From Campylobacteraceae bacterium UBA1877 (GTDB lineage Bacteria; Campylobacterota; Campylobacteria; Campylobacterales; Campylobacteraceae), in NCBI GenBank assembly GCA_002352945.1, contig DDHL01000049.1, positions 29,064-37,383 of the forward strand: DNA of 8,320 bases. Direction: 5' to 3'. Of this stretch, positions 7,191 to 8,320 are shown in pieces. Made by a program: the position numbers and the translations under genes. The notes under the pieces are model-generated. The model made no database searches. It was given only the letters and a program-made list of their open reading frames with translations, and was not told the origin of the DNA. Each line of letters opens with the position of its first letter. The stretch's first letter is position 1.

Positions 7191-8071
7191 GTTATAAGAT
7201 CTTTTAATTGATCCAAAGGAGCCCTTATAATTGGGCTGGAAAATTGGGTCTTATTAAAAGTTTGCTGGCGTTTAGCAAGCTGCGCAGTGTGGATTGTAAT
7301 TTGCTCAATAAGAGTGTTTAAATCGTATCTGCCCTCTAAATACTCGATGGTCTCTTTTATACCAATAGCTTTCATACATGAGGGCTCTTTGCCGTAATGT
7401 TTATATAAAAATTTTACCTCTTCTATAAGCCCGTTTTGAACCATTTTTTTAGTTCTTGATCGAATCTTTTCACGTAAAACTGCCCGTTCAATCTGTACTT
7501 CAAAAATCGGTAGTTTATCGATAATTGGTGGCTGTTTTGTGCGCAGTTGGTAGCGGGTTGGAATTTGGCCAGTTTCAAAAAAGAGCTCAAGCCATTTTTC
7601 AAGGCGGTAGCGGTCAAATTTTTGAACCTTTTTTGCAAAATCGGGATCAATCGCCCACGCTAGGGCTTGAGCGTTATTTAAATCTTTTAAAGCAAGCTGC
7701 ACACGCTCTTTTGTCATAGCAGATATGGGTGGTTTTGAACTTAGCCCTTCAAGCATCGCTTTTAAATAAAAACTTGTTCCTCCAACTATAATAAGAGGTT
7801 GGTTGTGTTTTTTGGCAAAATCGTATGCTTCTTGGTAGAGTTCAAAAAAAAGAGTTACATTAAAAGGCTCATTTGGGTAGAGCACATCTATGCCAAAGTG
7901 GACAATCTTACCCCTCTCTTTCAAGGTTGGCTTAGCCGAGGCTATATCAATTTTTTTGTATAGGGCTAATGAGTCTAGTGATAAAATAACCCCATTAAAC
8001 CTATTTGCAAGCCAAAGAGCCAGAGCTGTTTTCCCAGAAGCAGTGGGTCCTAAAATTGCAATTTTTACCAT
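7178..8071 (-). CDS. miaA: tRNA dimethylallyltransferase MiaA
   Basis: MiaA transfers a dimethylallyl group from DMAPP to N6 of A37 in tRNAs reading U-starting codons, the first step toward ms2i6A; it is cytoplasmic. The 297 residues are close to the family norm of about 300-316. Visible motifs are the P-loop GPTASGKT (8-15), SLDSLALYKKIDIASAKP (31-48, with the substrate-contacting D33-S34), VGGTSFYLKAMLEGL (96-110), FDRYRLEKWLELFFETGQIPT (an NDxxRLxRALE-like segment), AIGIKETIEYLEGRYDL and HTAQLAKRQQTFNKTQF near the C-terminus. In that last motif E. coli reads TRQLAKRQITW, so the first arginine is alanine here (A263) and the tryptophan is phenylalanine (F272). The ATG overlaps the stop of the upstream oxidoreductase as TAATG, with AAGG nearby as a weak ribosome binding site, indicating coupling. 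Its 3' end faces the 93-residue gene 4 nt away. Confidence 0.96.
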   Translation of the reverse strand: MVKIAILGPTASGKTALALWLANRFNGVILSLDSLALYKKIDIASAKPTLKERGKIVHFGIDVLYPNEPFNVTLFFELYQEAYDFAKKHNQPLIIVGGTSFYLKAMLEGLSSKPPISAMTKERVQLALKDLNNAQALAWAIDPDFAKKVQKFDRYRLEKWLELFFETGQIPTRYQLRTKQPPIIDKLPIFEVQIERAVLREKIRSRTKKMVQNGLIEEVKFLYKHYGKEPSCMKAIGIKETIEYLEGRYDLNTLIEQITIHTAQLAKRQQTFNKTQFSSPIIRAPLDQLKDLITPYM

Positions 8072-8320
8072 TAACAGCCTTGATAGAAACCTGAAAACAA
8101 AAGCACATCATCGCTTTGAGAATTGTCTAAATCGTTTGTGATAAGGTTTGCTAAAATCTCTCCAAGGGCTGGACCAAAGGTCATTCCAAGCCATCCATAA
8201 CCCATTGCATAAACCATATTTTTATATTTTTCATCTCTACCAATAAGGGGCATATCATTTGGAGTTAATGGTCTAAATCCGCACCAAAGTTTTGGCTCAA
8301 TTGGCTCAAAAGGATAAACA
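8071..8320 (-). CDS. FAD-dependent oxidoreductase (DadA/DAO-like), C-terminal part only
   Basis: The minus-strand frame is open to the window edge, so the N-terminal FAD-binding part is missing; about 83 residues are visible. They begin VYPFEPIEPKLWCGFRPLTP, continue as NDMPLIGRDEKYKNMVYAMG and YGWLGMTFGPALGEILANLI, and end SGFYQGC. The WxGxRPxTPDxxPxIG stretch and the closing GxGxLGxT...G..LA.LI helix are the C-terminal signature of the D-amino-acid oxidase/dehydrogenase (DadA, glycine oxidase) superfamily, where they help bind FAD and close the substrate site. Substrate cannot be read from this part; D-amino acids or glycine are possible. The methionine at 8253 is internal, not a start. The stop overlaps the miaA start by one base (TAATG), so the two are an operon. 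No functional link to tRNA modification is evident. Confidence 0.85.
   Translation of the reverse strand, partial: VYPFEPIEPKLWCGFRPLTPNDMPLIGRDEKYKNMVYAMGYGWLGMTFGPALGEILANLITNDLDNSQSDDVLLFSGFYQGC

Noticed and set aside
7220..7237. AGCCC / GGGCT inverted repeat with 8-nt loop as a terminator
   Set aside because: Only 5 bp, lies within miaA coding sequence (codons for SPIIRAP), and has no T-run on either strand.
7423..7719. Open frames overlapping the middle of miaA (minus 7423-7650, plus 7525-7719)
   Set aside because: They overlap conserved MiaA coding sequence and have no homology-like motifs.
7890..8141. Plus-strand 83-residue open frame across the miaA/oxidoreductase junction
   Set aside because: It runs antisense to the MiaA P-loop region and the oxidoreductase end, both clearly real genes.
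8251..8253. Methionine at 8253 (minus strand) as the start of a 60-residue protein
   Set aside because: The frame continues upstream to the window edge with the conserved WCGFRPLTPND segment, so this is an internal residue of a larger flavoenzyme.

Overview
The window looks like chromosomal DNA from a member of the Campylobacterota (formerly Epsilonproteobacteria). It is AT-leaning and densely packed. The clearest pointer is gene order: the end of the complex I operon (nuoL-nuoM-nuoN) is followed directly by a periplasmic TPR protein of PflA type. I recall the same order in Campylobacter jejuni (nuoN next to pflA, Cj1566c/Cj1565c). Genus cannot be fixed from this window.

Layout. Positions 2-4455 carry, on the + strand, the 3' part of nuoL (cut by the window edge), complete nuoM and complete nuoN. 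These are the three antiporter-like proton-pumping subunits of NADH-quinone oxidoreductase type complex I. The genes are tightly linked: the nuoM ribosome binding site adjoins the nuoL stop, and nuoM/nuoN overlap as TAATG. After 42 nt comes pflA (4498-6882), a motor scaffold protein of the flagellum, then an unrecognised 93-residue protein (6892-7173) with its own good ribosome binding site. Four bases further on, the convergent minus-strand pair ends: miaA (tRNA dimethylallyltransferase, 8071-7178), preceded by the C-terminal end of an FAD-dependent amino-acid oxidase/dehydrogenase-like protein (8320-8071, cut by the window edge). Those two also overlap as TAATG.

How the genes fit together. 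Complex I builds the proton motive force and the flagellar motor, which PflA helps to scaffold, spends it, so the + strand block joins an energy producer with an energy consumer. miaA and the oxidoreductase form a separate operon with a housekeeping role in tRNA modification and probable amino-acid oxidation.

Most interesting spot. The 42-nt nuoN-pflA gap contains a perfect extended -10 box (TGCTATAAT) in the loop of a perfect 10-bp inverted repeat (4469-4478 / 4494-4503), extendable to 14 bp with one bulge. The right arm contains the pflA ATG. There is no Shine-Dalgarno sequence before that ATG. A transcript started at this promoter would be leaderless or nearly so and would lack the left arm, whereas read-through nuo mRNA would fold the start codon into a stem. 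This suggests translation of pflA may depend on where its mRNA begins. The arrangement is seen directly in the sequence; the mechanism is inference. No mobile element, CRISPR array, rRNA or tRNA was found, and no stretch above 300 bases lacks a gene.
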